Assembly: GCA_014728035.1 (NCBI GenBank) | Contig: WJMJ01000028.1 | Span: forward strand, 1-39,409 | Origin: Promethearchaeota archaeon | GTDB taxonomy: Archaea; Asgardarchaeota; Thorarchaeia; Thorarchaeales; Thorarchaeaceae | Direction of reading: 5' to 3' | DNA length: 39,409 bases | Shown: piece by piece, positions 1 through 8,231 of the stretch | How the letters are laid out: each line of letters begins with the position of its first letter | Numbering within the stretch: position 1 is the first letter of the stretch | Program-made: the position numbers and the translations under genes | Notes under the pieces: model-generated | Seen by the model: the letters and a program-made list of their open reading frames with translations, nothing else | What the model was told of the DNA's origin: nothing | Database searches by the model: none

Positions 1-260
1 CCAGAATAGATATAGATTGAACCAGTGTCTTTTAAAACCCGATGTGCCTGTTTAATCCATTCCATACTGAACTTATAATAATCATCAGGTGCTTCTTGAT
101 AACCACCAACAACAAACTTCGACTTTCGAGCGTAGTTTCCCTTGTTCTTGCCATCGAAGCCCAACCCAAAGGGAGGGTCAGCGATAATGAGGTCTATACT
201 CTCATCATCGATATCTTTCTTCATTCCATTGATACAATCGTCATAATATACCTGTAACAT
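1..260 (-). CDS. DNA methyltransferase (N6-adenine/N4-cytosine type), partial
   Basis: The gene starts at an ATG at 258-260 and runs off the left edge of the window, leaving about 86 residues. The N-terminus reads as MLQVYYDDCINGMKKD, followed by IDLIIADPPFGLGF. The DPPF tetrapeptide is the catalytic motif IV of amino-methyltransferases of the N6_N4_Mtase (DNA_methylase) family, which transfer a methyl group from S-adenosylmethionine to A-N6 or C-N4. Having motif IV near the N-terminus and the SAM motif later suggests the beta-class order, but the rest is missing. Its ATG overlaps the stop codon of the upstream nuclease gene (TGATG), so the two are translationally coupled. Likely role: marking viral DNA against host or viral nucleases. 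The family call is firm; the target base is unknown. Confidence 0.85.
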   Translation of the reverse strand, partial: MLQVYYDDCINGMKKDIDDESIDLIIADPPFGLGFDGKNKGNYARKSKFVVGGYQEAPDDYYKFSMEWIKQAHRVLKDTGSIYIYS

Positions 261-1207
261 CAGTTCTCCTCCAGATCAACATGCACTATTCCATCATGGT
301 CATAGACCACCCTATCAGGACAGTTGTTCTGATACGCACAGAACATACATCGACCTTTGAGTCCTAGTCTGAAGTTTCGATGATTCAGTGTACGAAACTT
401 AGGTTCCTTCAGAATGTCCAATGCTTCTAAAAAAGCTGATGTATCAACCGGATATTTGTATAACTCGTATCCAATCTCGTTGTTTGGTCGTTTGAACAGA
501 CCACTCCAACACTCATGATTGATAGGGTATTTTCCGTTCTCACTAGCCTTATCAAAATTACCAGTGACTTCAGCCATGTGATGATAGGTTGATAATTGCT
601 CTGGGTGGCTGGCCTGTTTTCGAATACTATACTTCCAGTCCATCAGTGTCACAACCCACTGGCTCTTACATTCACAGAGTGGATCATTTGGTACATGATG
701 AGCACATTCATGGAAATAACCATCATCTGCTACCTGTCCCTTCAGCCAGACTCGACCGATAAGATCAGCGGTACCAGCTACAGCCATACCTGTTCCCATG
801 AAATCATCTACGAACATGGTCTGTTCTATCAATATTGGGTCCAGACCTGGGACTCGCTCTTCGTCATTAAAATAGTATAATGAACGATAGAACTGAAGGA
901 ACCCTTCGAATCCTTCATTAGCTGGCATGATAAGTCGTTCTTGAATCTGTCCAGCCTCTTCCCATCTCTTTATGATCTTCTCGGCACTCGGTCCCCAATT
1001 TATTGGTGGTGGTAGAGCATAACCCTTTGCTTCACATAAAAACTTCTCAATCTTCCAATGAACAAGTGAACCTGGTAATGTTATAGCGTTACCAACAAGG
1101 CTCTTCTCTGTTCCATGTCTTATATTCCACGCAACTGCCTCGCACTCACGCCCACCAATGACACCTGTTACCCTATAATAGTCTTTCCCATCTCGTCTAT
1201 ATGCCAT
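260..1207 (-). CDS. Cas4/RecB-like PD-(D/E)XK nuclease with C-terminal cysteine cluster
   Basis: A 315-residue protein. The centre carries the PD-(D/E)XK nuclease signature: GTADLIG (first Asp), then TLMDWKYS (the D-x-K core), then QLSTY (QxxxY). These are the three motifs of the RecB/Cas4 nuclease family (PDDEXK_1). Near the C-terminus, RCMFCAYQNNCP supplies three Cys. With another Cys elsewhere (for example C53LCEAKG, or the CAHH/CEC cluster in the middle) these could hold a 4Fe-4S cluster, as in Cas4 and AddB. Expected activity is metal-dependent single-strand DNA exonuclease acting in recombination or end processing. There is no cas gene nearby, so a role in viral DNA replication or repair is more likely than CRISPR adaptation. 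It is coupled to the methyltransferase downstream (TGATG overlap) and follows the HTH gene directly. Confidence 0.8.
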   Translation of the reverse strand: MAYRRDGKDYYRVTGVIGGRECEAVAWNIRHGTEKSLVGNAITLPGSLVHWKIEKFLCEAKGYALPPPINWGPSAEKIIKRWEEAGQIQERLIMPANEGFEGFLQFYRSLYYFNDEERVPGLDPILIEQTMFVDDFMGTGMAVAGTADLIGRVWLKGQVADDGYFHECAHHVPNDPLCECKSQWVVTLMDWKYSIRKQASHPEQLSTYHHMAEVTGNFDKASENGKYPINHECWSGLFKRPNNEIGYELYKYPVDTSAFLEALDILKEPKFRTLNHRNFRLGLKGRCMFCAYQNNCPDRVVYDHDGIVHVDLEEN

Positions 1208-1507
1208 CTACTCATTCACCGACCAGAGATATTTACGTCTTCCACGTTGTCCTTCTGGACGTGGTTGCTTTGTCATTGTTATACGTAGATGTTCTGGGCA
1301 TTCATCAGTTGCCATCCAACGTAACTTTGGTTGGATTGTATCATATGATATACTCAATGATTCTGCAATGGTGTTAGTGTCAAATCTTCGTGGTGAACGT
1401 TCGGATAACCAATCATATAGAATCTCTTCATATTCCCGTAAAATAAGATTACCTTTGTCATCCTGAATATATAATCGTCCGCCTTTTCGTATTAATTCTT
1501 GTGTCAT
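1208..1507 (-). CDS. Small winged-helix-like protein
   Basis: A 99-residue protein that I do not recognise at family level. The segment NTIAESLSISYDTIQPKLRWM (about residues 45-65) has the spacing of a helix-turn-helix. The basic stretch after it (PRPEGQRGRRKYLWSV) would suit the wing and a DNA contact. The start overlaps the stop of the upstream Cys-rich gene by 4 bases, and the nuclease gene starts directly after its stop, so it belongs to the same operon. It may be a small DNA-binding regulator or an accessory of the nuclease. The gene call is good; the function is only inferred. Confidence 0.55.
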   Translation of the reverse strand: MTQELIRKGGRLYIQDDKGNLILREYEEILYDWLSERSPRRFDTNTIAESLSISYDTIQPKLRWMATDECPEHLRITMTKQPRPEGQRGRRKYLWSVNE

Positions 1508-1872
1508 ATTATTCGTCGCCCCATAATTTTCTGATGGTAGAGGGGAGCGCCCTCTAACTCATAGCCAGGACAACCTTCATTCTTTTCCATCGAACGACCG
1601 ACACTACAATTCTCAAAATGTTTCTTCATCCAGAACTTACGTTCTTGTGAGGTAGTTGCTTTACTTGCTCGTTTACAACGACACATATCCCGTGAACTAC
1701 CAGGGATAATCTGATGGTGACGACAATTGTTACCATCACATAATCCCATTGAGGACATCTGTTCATTATAATGTCTGACAAGATCACGAAACTGCCGAAC
1801 AGTCTCTTCTTGTCTAGCAGCCGTTATATCTGGAAGGTTTCGTAATGTTCGTTTATGGCGTCTGGCTGACAT
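1504..1872 (-). CDS. Cysteine-rich hypothetical protein
   Basis: A 122-residue protein of unknown function. The N-terminal third is basic and helical. The rest holds several Cys and His (GLCDGNNCRHHQ, DMCRCKR, FENCSVG, GCPGYE), which suggests zinc or iron-sulfur binding. It is the first gene of an operon: a TATA-like tttaaaag at 1895-1902 (plus-strand letters) lies 26 bases ahead of its ATG, so the mRNA would be leaderless or nearly so. The following HTH gene overlaps its stop codon by four bases. It could be a nucleic-acid-binding partner of the nuclease and methyltransferase downstream. Confidence 0.55.
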   Translation of the reverse strand: MSARRHKRTLRNLPDITAARQEETVRQFRDLVRHYNEQMSSMGLCDGNNCRHHQIIPGSSRDMCRCKRASKATTSQERKFWMKKHFENCSVGRSMEKNEGCPGYELEGAPLYHQKIMGRRII

Positions 1873-1894
1873 AATATCATTATATATCGAATGG

Positions 1895-1902
1895 TTTAAA
1901 AG
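1895..1902 (-). promoter_or_regulatory. TATA box for the nuclease/methyltransferase operon
   Basis: On the minus strand this reads CTTTTAAA, preceded by an A-rich tract. Its centre is 26 bases upstream of the ATG at 1872, which is the archaeal TATA-to-start spacing and implies a leaderless transcript. It lies just past the stop of the ribonucleotide reductase gene and so starts a separate transcription unit. Confidence 0.5.
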
Positions 1903-1920
1903 TTTTTTGTAAAGCCAATT

Positions 1921-4900
1921 TTAACCAACTACACATACTGATGTACCACAGTCTTTACACGTCATACAACCCTCTTTATGGTCGATATTAACTGAACCAC
2001 AGTTCTCACATGTAACATCCGATAGAAATGCGTCACGGAAACAACCATCTCTAAATATTGTCATCCCCTTACAACCGGTCACAAATCCCTGAATGATGAT
2101 AGACTTTACATCTTCAATCGTGGCCTCGTTTGGCATGTTGATGGTCTTTGATATCGACATTTCAACATGTTCTTGTACAGTTACCTGCATTCGAACATGG
2201 TCTTGCGGTGATATCTCACTGGCTGTGATAAATACATTATATTTCTCTGGTAGTTTGCCCTCTTTAACCAAGGTTCGAGGGGTCTTTCCAGTTGAAATCA
2301 TCTCACTCAATATATCTTCTAATCCATCTTCTTCTAATTGTTTCTTGAAACTCTGAGCAACAACAATCGCTGGTGGTTTACCTTCTCTGTTCATCTGATA
2401 TGCCATACTGAAGAACGGTTCTATACCAGAACTAACACCAGCAATGAATGAGATTGATCCTGTTGGAGCAATAGATGTTATGGTTCCATTTCTTCGTGGT
2501 AATCCATCACCAGTCTGCCATGCTGGGTAAATTCCATCTATATCTTTGAGTCTTATACTCTCGTTCAATCCTGTTGACTGAAGATATGATATTATCTCAC
2601 GGGTTACCTTGATAGCCTCATCACTTCCATATGTGATCCCCATCATCGCTAATACATCAGCGAGTCCCATCATACCAAGACCTATCTTTCTTGTTTCTTT
2701 TGCAGCTCGTTCCATCTGTGGTAATGGATAGTTATTCTTATCGATGATAGAGTTAAGCAGTTGAACTAATGTTCTGATGGTCTTTGATAGTTTCATATAA
2801 TCTATCACCCATCTATCATTCGTTTTCTTTATATGTTCCATCAGGTTTACAGAGGCTAGACAACAACTCTCCCAATAATATAATCCAGTTTCACCACAGT
2901 TTCGTATAATAACACCAGTTTGTCGTGTAGTTGATTCGAGATTTGTCACAACTGCATAATTATTATATCTTGGAACTGTTAAATTGAATACATCTTGTTT
3001 ACCAATATATTCAATTGATAATACTTTACGGTCATCTTGTTCATCAAAATTACAATGCTGTGAAATAATATCACTATCACGATTATAATATTCTGCAATC
3101 ATTTTATGTTCTGGTAACCATCGTTGTTCTCTCTCGTTTGTACTAACTGCCCAATATTTTGTTGATTTTCTTTTTGGTGAATATTCGCAGCGATTAAATG
3201 GCATGAGAGAATCACCTTTGTTTAACTTGTCAACTCTCACATACTCACCAGTTCTAAGCATCATTCTGTGGTTTGCTGTAACATCTAAAGATGAACCATC
3301 ATTAAATGTCACTCTATAGACTTCAATATCATATCCAGTCTTTCTTGGGGCAACAGCCGTTTCAACTACAATTCGTTCGCCATTGAATGAATAGACGGGT
3401 ACTTGTTTACCATCTTCAGCTAACTCTCTTATAGGAACTTGTCCTCTACCATCTGCAACAGCAATAAGTGTATCACCAGTAATACATGGATTTACACCTT
3501 GAATGTTTCCCATCGATGGAGTGGTGTTGCCACGTTGAATAGTATCCCAATATAATACACCTGGTTCTCCATTTGTCCACATCGACTTTGTTATCCTATG
3601 AAATAGATCATTGGCGGACATTGCTGGTCTATCAGCCTCAATCATTGGATCATAAGCCGGAAATGGTCTGCCGTTTCTTGGATTTATGAATACAATCTCA
3701 GCATTACGTTCTAACTTATCAAAGAACTCATCTGTTAATCCAATACTGATATTAAATGTGGATAGTTCTCCATCAACATCCTTTGCATGTAACCAGCGAA
3801 GAACATCGGGATGGTCATATTTTAAGATACCTATATTAGCCGCACGTCGTTTTCCACCCTGTTTTATCACTTGTCCAACCACATCAAACATCCTAAGAAA
3901 ACTAACAGTACCAGAAGAGGTTCCACCGGTCTTTTGAATGATATCTCCAGTTGGTCGTAGTTTAGAGAAGTTCATGCCGGTATTGTGTACAGCAATAAAA
4001 GACGAACTACCAGCAAGATAATTCTCATATTTATCAACAGTGAAGTCATAAAACGATTTTTCTTCTTTGATATGTTCTATCTTCTTTATCTTCGTTTTTC
4101 TACTGATTGTGAACCTTTCACCACGATGTTGTTTTACCGTTGGAAATAACTTTGTCATTGATGTTGGGAATGTAACTTCTGCCCATGTTCCTCTGATTTC
4201 ATTATCGGACTCTAGGTTATTACGTTCTCGTATGGTACTATTCACCCCAATCAACGATAAATGTCTCGATATACATTCAGCCATTTCTCTATTCTTAGTT
4301 GAAATACCACTTTTTCCATTACCGATATACCCGTCTGAATCAATTAATCCAGCAATGAACGCAAACGGATTTGGACATAAGAAACCAAGTGGTGGTATTT
4401 GTTTAGATTGAGTAATATCAGAGTTTAGATTAATTACACGTTTGAAAAATCTTTGTGCTTCAGAATTTGCATTACCATGTTTACTATCTACTACACATGT
4501 AATCTGAACACATGACAGACCTCTATCATCAGTATATAGATTACCAGATGAACCTGTATATCGCATGAAAATAGATTGTACTCGTTCTAACATGTCTTTC
4601 TTTTTATCATAAAATCTCAATCTAACTCCCTGTTTTCCTTCATCGATACTTCCATTTCCAAGAAAATATCCATACAACCACCAGAAATCTGGTTCATCAT
4701 TTATAAATAATCTATCAAATATTGATGGCGTCAAGATATAATCATTCTTACTTAATTCATCTGCTCGTTTTTCTATTATCTTGTTAAACGTTAAACTATT
4801 ATTTTTTCTCCATACTAGAAACTTATGCCAAGGTGTTACTTCTATCATACCATGATTACCAAAATGAACACGATAATATTCATCTTGTTTAAATCTCCAT

Positions 4901-5373
4901 AGGTGTGTTACTGTTCCGTGAGTAAATGTACTAGAATGTTTGTCGAATGAAAATACGGTGAAAGGAGTACATTCGTATGGTTGTTCATCTTCAGGAATAT
5001 CATTAAAAGTAGGTATGTTTTCAATTGGAATGAAACCAAATTCATGTGTTGGTATAATAGTACCAGATGCACAACATCCGCCACCATGTTTTTGAATGAT
5101 TGCGGTTGACTTTACAGCCTCCATTATTCCTTCCAAATCATCAGGAAGAGGAACAAGATTACAGGCTGATAAATAACCCGATTCTAGTCCACTGTTCATC
5201 AGTGTGGGACTATTTGGTAGTCCTCTACAGTTTACTAATACGTCATAATAATCTTTGAACTGTTCAGGTGTGTCAGCATGAAAGTCTGCTACACGACAGC
5301 ACATCTTTTCCCAATCCTCGCCTGGTTGGAAGTATCGTTCTTTTAAGAAATCTTCTGCTATATGATTAACCAT
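1921..5373 (-). CDS. nrdJ: Class II (adenosylcobalamin-dependent) ribonucleotide reductase with two inteins
   Basis: The precursor is 1150 residues. Removing inteins at residues 100-464 and 630-825 leaves an enzyme of about 589 residues that reduces ribonucleotides to deoxyribonucleotides using a cobalamin-generated thiyl radical. Extein motifs visible: GLPNSPTLMNSG, GGG/TGMNFSKLRPTGD (split by intein 1), KQGGKRRAANIGIL, and NP/CGETG (split by intein 2), where the Cys and Glu are the radical-site residues. SCCLASVNL follows. The C-terminus CENCG...GCMTCKDCGTSVC is the zinc-ribbon/redox tail typical of NrdJ (TIGR02504-type). No small-subunit gene (nrdB) or activase (nrdG) is present, which fits class II. 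A GGAG Shine-Dalgarno lies about 10 bases ahead of the ATG. It follows thyX on the same strand with a 72-bp gap containing an inverted repeat, and probably supplies dNTPs for viral replication. Confidence 0.93.
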   Translation of the reverse strand: MVNHIAEDFLKERYFQPGEDWEKMCCRVADFHADTPEQFKDYYDVLVNCRGLPNSPTLMNSGLESGYLSACNLVPLPDDLEGIMEAVKSTAIIQKHGGGCCASGTIIPTHEFGFIPIENIPTFNDIPEDEQPYECTPFTVFSFDKHSSTFTHGTVTHLWRFKQDEYYRVHFGNHGMIEVTPWHKFLVWRKNNSLTFNKIIEKRADELSKNDYILTPSIFDRLFINDEPDFWWLYGYFLGNGSIDEGKQGVRLRFYDKKKDMLERVQSIFMRYTGSSGNLYTDDRGLSCVQITCVVDSKHGNANSEAQRFFKRVINLNSDITQSKQIPPLGFLCPNPFAFIAGLIDSDGYIGNGKSGISTKNREMAECISRHLSLIGVNSTIRERNNLESDNEIRGTWAEVTFPTSMTKLFPTVKQHRGERFTISRKTKIKKIEHIKEEKSFYDFTVDKYENYLAGSSSFIAVHNTGMNFSKLRPTGDIIQKTGGTSSGTVSFLRMFDVVGQVIKQGGKRRAANIGILKYDHPDVLRWLHAKDVDGELSTFNISIGLTDEFFDKLERNAEIVFINPRNGRPFPAYDPMIEADRPAMSANDLFHRITKSMWTNGEPGVLYWDTIQRGNTTPSMGNIQGVNPCITGDTLIAVADGRGQVPIRELAEDGKQVPVYSFNGERIVVETAVAPRKTGYDIEVYRVTFNDGSSLDVTANHRMMLRTGEYVRVDKLNKGDSLMPFNRCEYSPKRKSTKYWAVSTNEREQRWLPEHKMIAEYYNRDSDIISQHCNFDEQDDRKVLSIEYIGKQDVFNLTVPRYNNYAVVTNLESTTRQTGVIIRNCGETGLYYWESCCLASVNLMEHIKKTNDRWVIDYMKLSKTIRTLVQLLNSIIDKNNYPLPQMERAAKETRKIGLGMMGLADVLAMMGITYGSDEAIKVTREIISYLQSTGLNESIRLKDIDGIYPAWQTGDGLPRRNGTITSIAPTGSISFIAGVSSGIEPFFSMAYQMNREGKPPAIVVAQSFKKQLEEDGLEDILSEMISTGKTPRTLVKEGKLPEKYNVFITASEISPQDHVRMQVTVQEHVEMSISKTINMPNEATIEDVKSIIIQGFVTGCKGMTIFRDGCFRDAFLSDVTCENCGSVNIDHKEGCMTCKDCGTSVCVVG
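2899..3486 (-). other. NrdJ intein 2 (mini-intein with degenerate HNH remnant)
   Basis: Residues 630-825 of the precursor (196 residues). It starts with Cys (CITGDTLIAVADG, block A) and ends GVIIRN before Cys+1 of the extein CGETG. The block B-like TANHRMML and the C-terminal region DVFNLTVPRYNNYAV are present. The insertion is exactly before the catalytic Cys of the NPCGE motif. There are no LAGLIDADG blocks. The middle holds LPEHKMIAEYYNRDSDI and ISQHCNFDEQ, which resemble eroded pieces of an HNH endonuclease. The penultimate residue is Arg rather than His. Boundaries were placed by rejoining NPC-GE and checking the reading frame. Confidence 0.85.
3982..5076 (-). other. NrdJ intein 1 with LAGLIDADG homing endonuclease
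   Basis: Residues 100-464 (365 residues). It begins CCASGTIIPTHE (Cys1, Thr6 as in block A) and ends SFIAVHN followed by Thr+1. Rejoining gives GGG-TGMNFSKLRP, which matches the usual class II RNR sequence; this decides which of the two adjacent Cys is residue 1. Two LAGLIDADG motifs are present: LYGYFLGNGSI and FIAGLIDSDGYI. Block B is TPWHKFL and block F is SFYDFTVDKYENYLAG. It should be splicing-competent and probably nuclease-active. Confidence 0.9.
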
Positions 5374-5405
5374 TGTAAATTACTCCGTTGTTTCATGTGT
5401 ATGAA

Positions 5406-5431
5406 AGTGAGTAATTGAAAGCTTACTCACT
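5406..5431. promoter_or_regulatory. 9-bp inverted repeat between thyX and nrdJ
   Basis: AGTGAGTAA at 5406-5414 pairs perfectly with TTACTCACT at 5423-5431 across an 8-nt loop. On the minus strand it lies after the thyX stop and before nrdJ, with a weak TATA-like CTTTTTAG at about 5435-5442 just upstream. It could be the thyX terminator, a leader hairpin of nrdJ, or an operator for a dNTP-responsive regulator. There is no long T-run after the stem, so operator or leader is somewhat more likely. Confidence 0.5.
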
Positions 5432-5445
5432 CACACTAAAAAGTA

Positions 5446-6126
5446 TTATGTATCTACCAAGTCTCGTCTATGTAATAATCGAACAACTGCTAGGTCTTTG
5501 AACAAGAAACCAAATCCCTTATGATATAATATCTTATACATCTGACGTGCCATCTCCTGTATCTCAAAATCTGCATGAGAATGAAGCCTTTGTTCAAAAA
5601 GATTTCGTAGCGACCGCGCGTTTATTGTCATACGTAGTCCTGTACGAAATCCTGATGGAACTATACGACGAGCAACGTCAACAGGATATCCTTTATCCAA
5701 CCATTTATGATAGAGGTTGATTATCGTATTCATATCTTGTTTCCATTCCTTCATGTCTTCAGGATCATTACTGATGTGAGGCGGAATTACCAATGAAGAT
5801 TGAGGATTGAAATCTCGTTCAATCCGCATGGTCTTTTGTGTGTACGAGGCTATCCTATGACGAACCAGTTGATGGGATGTTACCCGTGAAGTACTGATAA
5901 CAAAACTAAATACAAAATGCTCTATCACGCTGGTATGTCCCATACCAATCCATTTTTGTATCTTGCGTTTTGCTTCTCCGAACGTGATATCTGAGGTTTT
6001 ATCCATGTACATATCACTATCAAATCTAGTGTTAAGAACATCATTGACCACTCCTATTGTTATATCACGTACATCAGGATTGAATCCCCTTGCAAGTGCG
6101 ACTGATACATAACTCCTATCTTCCAT
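5446..6126 (-). CDS. thyX: Flavin-dependent thymidylate synthase ThyX
   Basis: ThyX methylates dUMP to dTMP using methylenetetrahydrofolate, NADPH and FAD. The signature RHRIASYTQKTMR (RHR-x7-S class, with Thr in place of the last Ser) is clear. So are GHTSVIEHFVFSF upstream (FAD/substrate region) and the C-terminal NARSLRNLFEQRLHSHADFEIQEMA. The frame is open from an ATG at 6171, but I prefer the ATG at 6124-6126 (protein MEDRSYVSVALARGF..., 226 residues). Family homology begins there and the longer start would overlap the upstream gene by 56 bases instead of 11. It forms a dTTP/dNTP supply module with nrdJ and the distant dUTPase. Confidence 0.93.
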   Translation of the reverse strand: MEDRSYVSVALARGFNPDVRDITIGVVNDVLNTRFDSDMYMDKTSDITFGEAKRKIQKWIGMGHTSVIEHFVFSFVISTSRVTSHQLVRHRIASYTQKTMRIERDFNPQSSLVIPPHISNDPEDMKEWKQDMNTIINLYHKWLDKGYPVDVARRIVPSGFRTGLRMTINARSLRNLFEQRLHSHADFEIQEMARQMYKILYHKGFGFLFKDLAVVRLLHRRDLVDT

Positions 6127-6499
6127 AGTATTCACACTCTTCGGTTTCTTGACCACGAATAATAGCAGCACCGCAATTGAAACAGAACATCCCTTCAGTG
6201 TATTTTCTTGGATTACCTATGATTGGTATCCATCGTTCAGTAGCCATTGATATTATCATTGGTACCATTTTCATGAAATATGATTCTACCTCCTTCATCA
6301 CTCTCTTGAGTAATATCTGTTCATTCAATGATGATCGTAGTGAGGTATCTGACTTTTTTACTATCATTGACTCTTCATGAAATATTGTTGGTACTGGCGT
6401 TCTCCATTGGTAACTCTTTTGTGGAAGAGGTATATCACTTGTTGATCCAGAAGCTGGAATATAACTAGGATTGAACGTTACGTAATTATAGCCCGTCAT
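6116..6499 (-). CDS. Hypothetical protein with C-terminal zinc knuckle
   Basis: A 127-residue protein of unknown function. The N-terminal half is Pro/Ser-rich and probably flexible (TFNPSYIPASGSTSDIPLPQ). A helical centre follows (SLNEQILLKRVMKEVESYFMKMV), and the C-terminus carries MFCFNCGAAIIRG and EECEYYGR, giving a CxxC pair plus a later Cys that may bind zinc. The stop overlaps the thyX start by 11 bases and a GAAGTGAT Shine-Dalgarno-like sequence precedes its ATG. It is co-transcribed with thyX and the helicase. Confidence 0.6.
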   Translation of the reverse strand: MTGYNYVTFNPSYIPASGSTSDIPLPQKSYQWRTPVPTIFHEESMIVKKSDTSLRSSLNEQILLKRVMKEVESYFMKMVPMIISMATERWIPIIGNPRKYTEGMFCFNCGAAIIRGQETEECEYYGR

Positions 6500-6503
6500 G
6501 ATA

Positions 6504-6722
6504 TCACTTCTTTATGATTGCAAATGTGCCATCTTGTTTGATGATATAGTGTGTCTGTACCTCTTTCAATATAGCACCATATTCTTTTCCTGATACCTCT
6601 GAATACACGGTCATGTGTATTGTATCATCTTCTACATCCACCACAAATCGTCTATATGTACTTCTAGCACCAGCTTGTGCTAACAATAGACCATATGTGT
6701 ATAGTTGTTTTTTGTTTATCAT
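6504..6722 (-). CDS. Small hypothetical protein
   Basis: A 72-residue protein with no recognised family. The sequence alternates like a small beta-rich fold (RFVVDVEDDTIHMTVYSEVSG, THYIIKQDGTFAIIKK). It starts 7 bases after the helicase stop and is preceded by AAGGTGAT, a good Shine-Dalgarno sequence. It is part of the minus-strand helicase-thyX operon. Codon use is like its neighbours. Confidence 0.55.
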   Translation of the reverse strand: MINKKQLYTYGLLLAQAGARSTYRRFVVDVEDDTIHMTVYSEVSGKEYGAILKEVQTHYIIKQDGTFAIIKK

Positions 6723-6728
6723 TTTTTA

Positions 6729-8231
6729 TCACCTTAAATATGGGGTCTGTGATGTATCAACCTCAAACCCATGTTTCATCCATGTCGTCTTTCGACTTAT
6801 AGCATGGTCGGTCAGATATTTTCCTCTGTCCGCAAAGTCAAATATCTTACAGTCAACCTTTCCATCCTCTGGTCGCATGGCACGACCAACTTTTTGTAAT
6901 GTCTGAATAGCACTCTTACCACCATCACCAATGACCAATGCGTCGAGTCCCTTAAAGTCGAATCCTTCGCCGATTATACCCTCAGTACTGATAAGGGTCA
7001 TAAGGTCACGTTGTTTGAAACGTTTTAGGAGTTCATCCCGTTCATCATGAGTACCATGTACAAACTCAACCTCGTGGGTCGCGTCAGAAGAGGCCATATT
7101 TAACAGCTCTTCTCCATGATCTATCCTATCAACGAATATAAGGGTACTCCTTCCCTCTGCAAACATATCATTAGCGATGTTGATTATCTTTCTGTTTCGT
7201 TCACGATTATATACTATACCCATCTGATACATATCTTGCCATCTATCACCACTACTTGATGGTATAGACTTGACAGGAATGAACGTTATACGAGGATCAA
7301 TGAGCCAACCATTCTCTATGAGTGGTGCCTTTTTGATATCATGGATGATATCACCATATGCACCGATTGTTTTGATGTTCTCTCCATCCTCACGCATTAG
7401 AGGGGTTGCTGAGAACCCAATACGATAGTAAGCGTCTATCTTCATACTTGTATTATATGAGGTATTAGTACTACCATGATGACACTCGTCTTCTATCAAC
7501 ATTCCCCATCCATATGAACGATGTATATCCATCAGTTCGTTCCAATCCTTTGGGCGTTTCATAATACTTGCCAAGGATTGGGTGGTGGTGATGGTGATGA
7601 GAGAAGGTTCATATTTTCCATCTCCGATCATTCCGATATCATTTGGATGAATATTGATGGTGTTGGTTATCTCTCTATACATCTGCTTCATCAATACAAT
7701 CCGTGGAACCTTGATGAGGGTGGTGGTCTTCAGGCGACCAATCAATAGAGCAATCATCACTGTCTTACCGCTAGCGGTTGGTGATTTTATGATACCTCTA
7801 CCATTCTTTAGAATGGCTTGAATTGCTTCTTCTTGGTATTCTCGTGCTTCTCGTTTTGGTGACCAGTCAACATCTTGAAGAACAGGTGGTCTTGTACGCT
7901 CATTCTCTATGATTATCTCTTCTCCTCGTACACGTAGTAATGATAGGTAGGTTGATGTACAGCCTGTTGGAATCCACAGACTCTCTCCAAATTTTCTTCC
8001 GATAAACTTCTTCCCATCCCAACGTAACGCACGACACCATTCACAGGAACACGTTGCTGATGATGATTGGCAGACCCGCCTCTCTTTTCTTAGCCTTTCC
8101 ATCCATTTGTTTCGTCTTATCTCCCAATTCTTCATCGTAAAACTTGCGACCTCTTCAGCATAATCTAACATCGAAGGGTCATCTGAGTATATCTTTGTCC
8201 ATATATTTTGAATGATAAGTGTCGTTGTCAT
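6729..8231 (-). CDS. SF2 DNA helicase (UvsW/XPB-like)
   Basis: A 500-residue ATP-dependent helicase. Motif I is SPTASGKT (residues 150-157), motif II DECH (248-251), motif III SAT (274-276) and motif VI QKVGRAMRP, with TEGIIGEGFDFKGLD as motif V. Layout and length resemble phage T4 UvsW and archaeal XPB-type enzymes that remodel recombination and fork intermediates. The first 110 residues are unusual: a Cys cluster (C54, C61, C63, C66) that may bind zinc, then a basic beta-rich region probably contacting DNA. The start overlaps the upstream small gene by 4 bases. It is probably used in replication restart or recombination with the Sak4-like ATPase and SSB. Confidence 0.88.
   Translation of the reverse strand: MTTTLIIQNIWTKIYSDDPSMLDYAEEVASFTMKNWEIRRNKWMERLRKERRVCQSSSATCSCEWCRALRWDGKKFIGRKFGESLWIPTGCTSTYLSLLRVRGEEIIIENERTRPPVLQDVDWSPKREAREYQEEAIQAILKNGRGIIKSPTASGKTVMIALLIGRLKTTTLIKVPRIVLMKQMYREITNTINIHPNDIGMIGDGKYEPSLITITTTQSLASIMKRPKDWNELMDIHRSYGWGMLIEDECHHGSTNTSYNTSMKIDAYYRIGFSATPLMREDGENIKTIGAYGDIIHDIKKAPLIENGWLIDPRITFIPVKSIPSSSGDRWQDMYQMGIVYNRERNRKIINIANDMFAEGRSTLIFVDRIDHGEELLNMASSDATHEVEFVHGTHDERDELLKRFKQRDLMTLISTEGIIGEGFDFKGLDALVIGDGGKSAIQTLQKVGRAMRPEDGKVDCKIFDFADRGKYLTDHAISRKTTWMKHGFEVDTSQTPYLR

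Noticed and set aside
42..257. Plus-strand frame of 71 codons at the left edge
   Set aside because: It is antisense to the methyltransferase, whose DPPF motif and coupling to the nuclease gene are clear.
260..1207. Reading the PD-(D/E)XK protein as a CRISPR Cas4
   Set aside because: Family motifs are shared, but no Cas1/Cas2 or repeats are near. A replication or recombination nuclease fits the viral context better.
2093..4411. Plus-strand frames of 83-114 codons within nrdJ
   Set aside because: They are antisense shadows of conserved RNR and intein sequence, with no ribosome site or family match.
6171..6171. Upstream ATG of thyX giving MLLLFVVKKPKSVNT
   Set aside because: The extra 15 residues overlap the upstream gene by 56 bases and are not part of the ThyX fold. 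The ATG at 6124-6126 is preferred.
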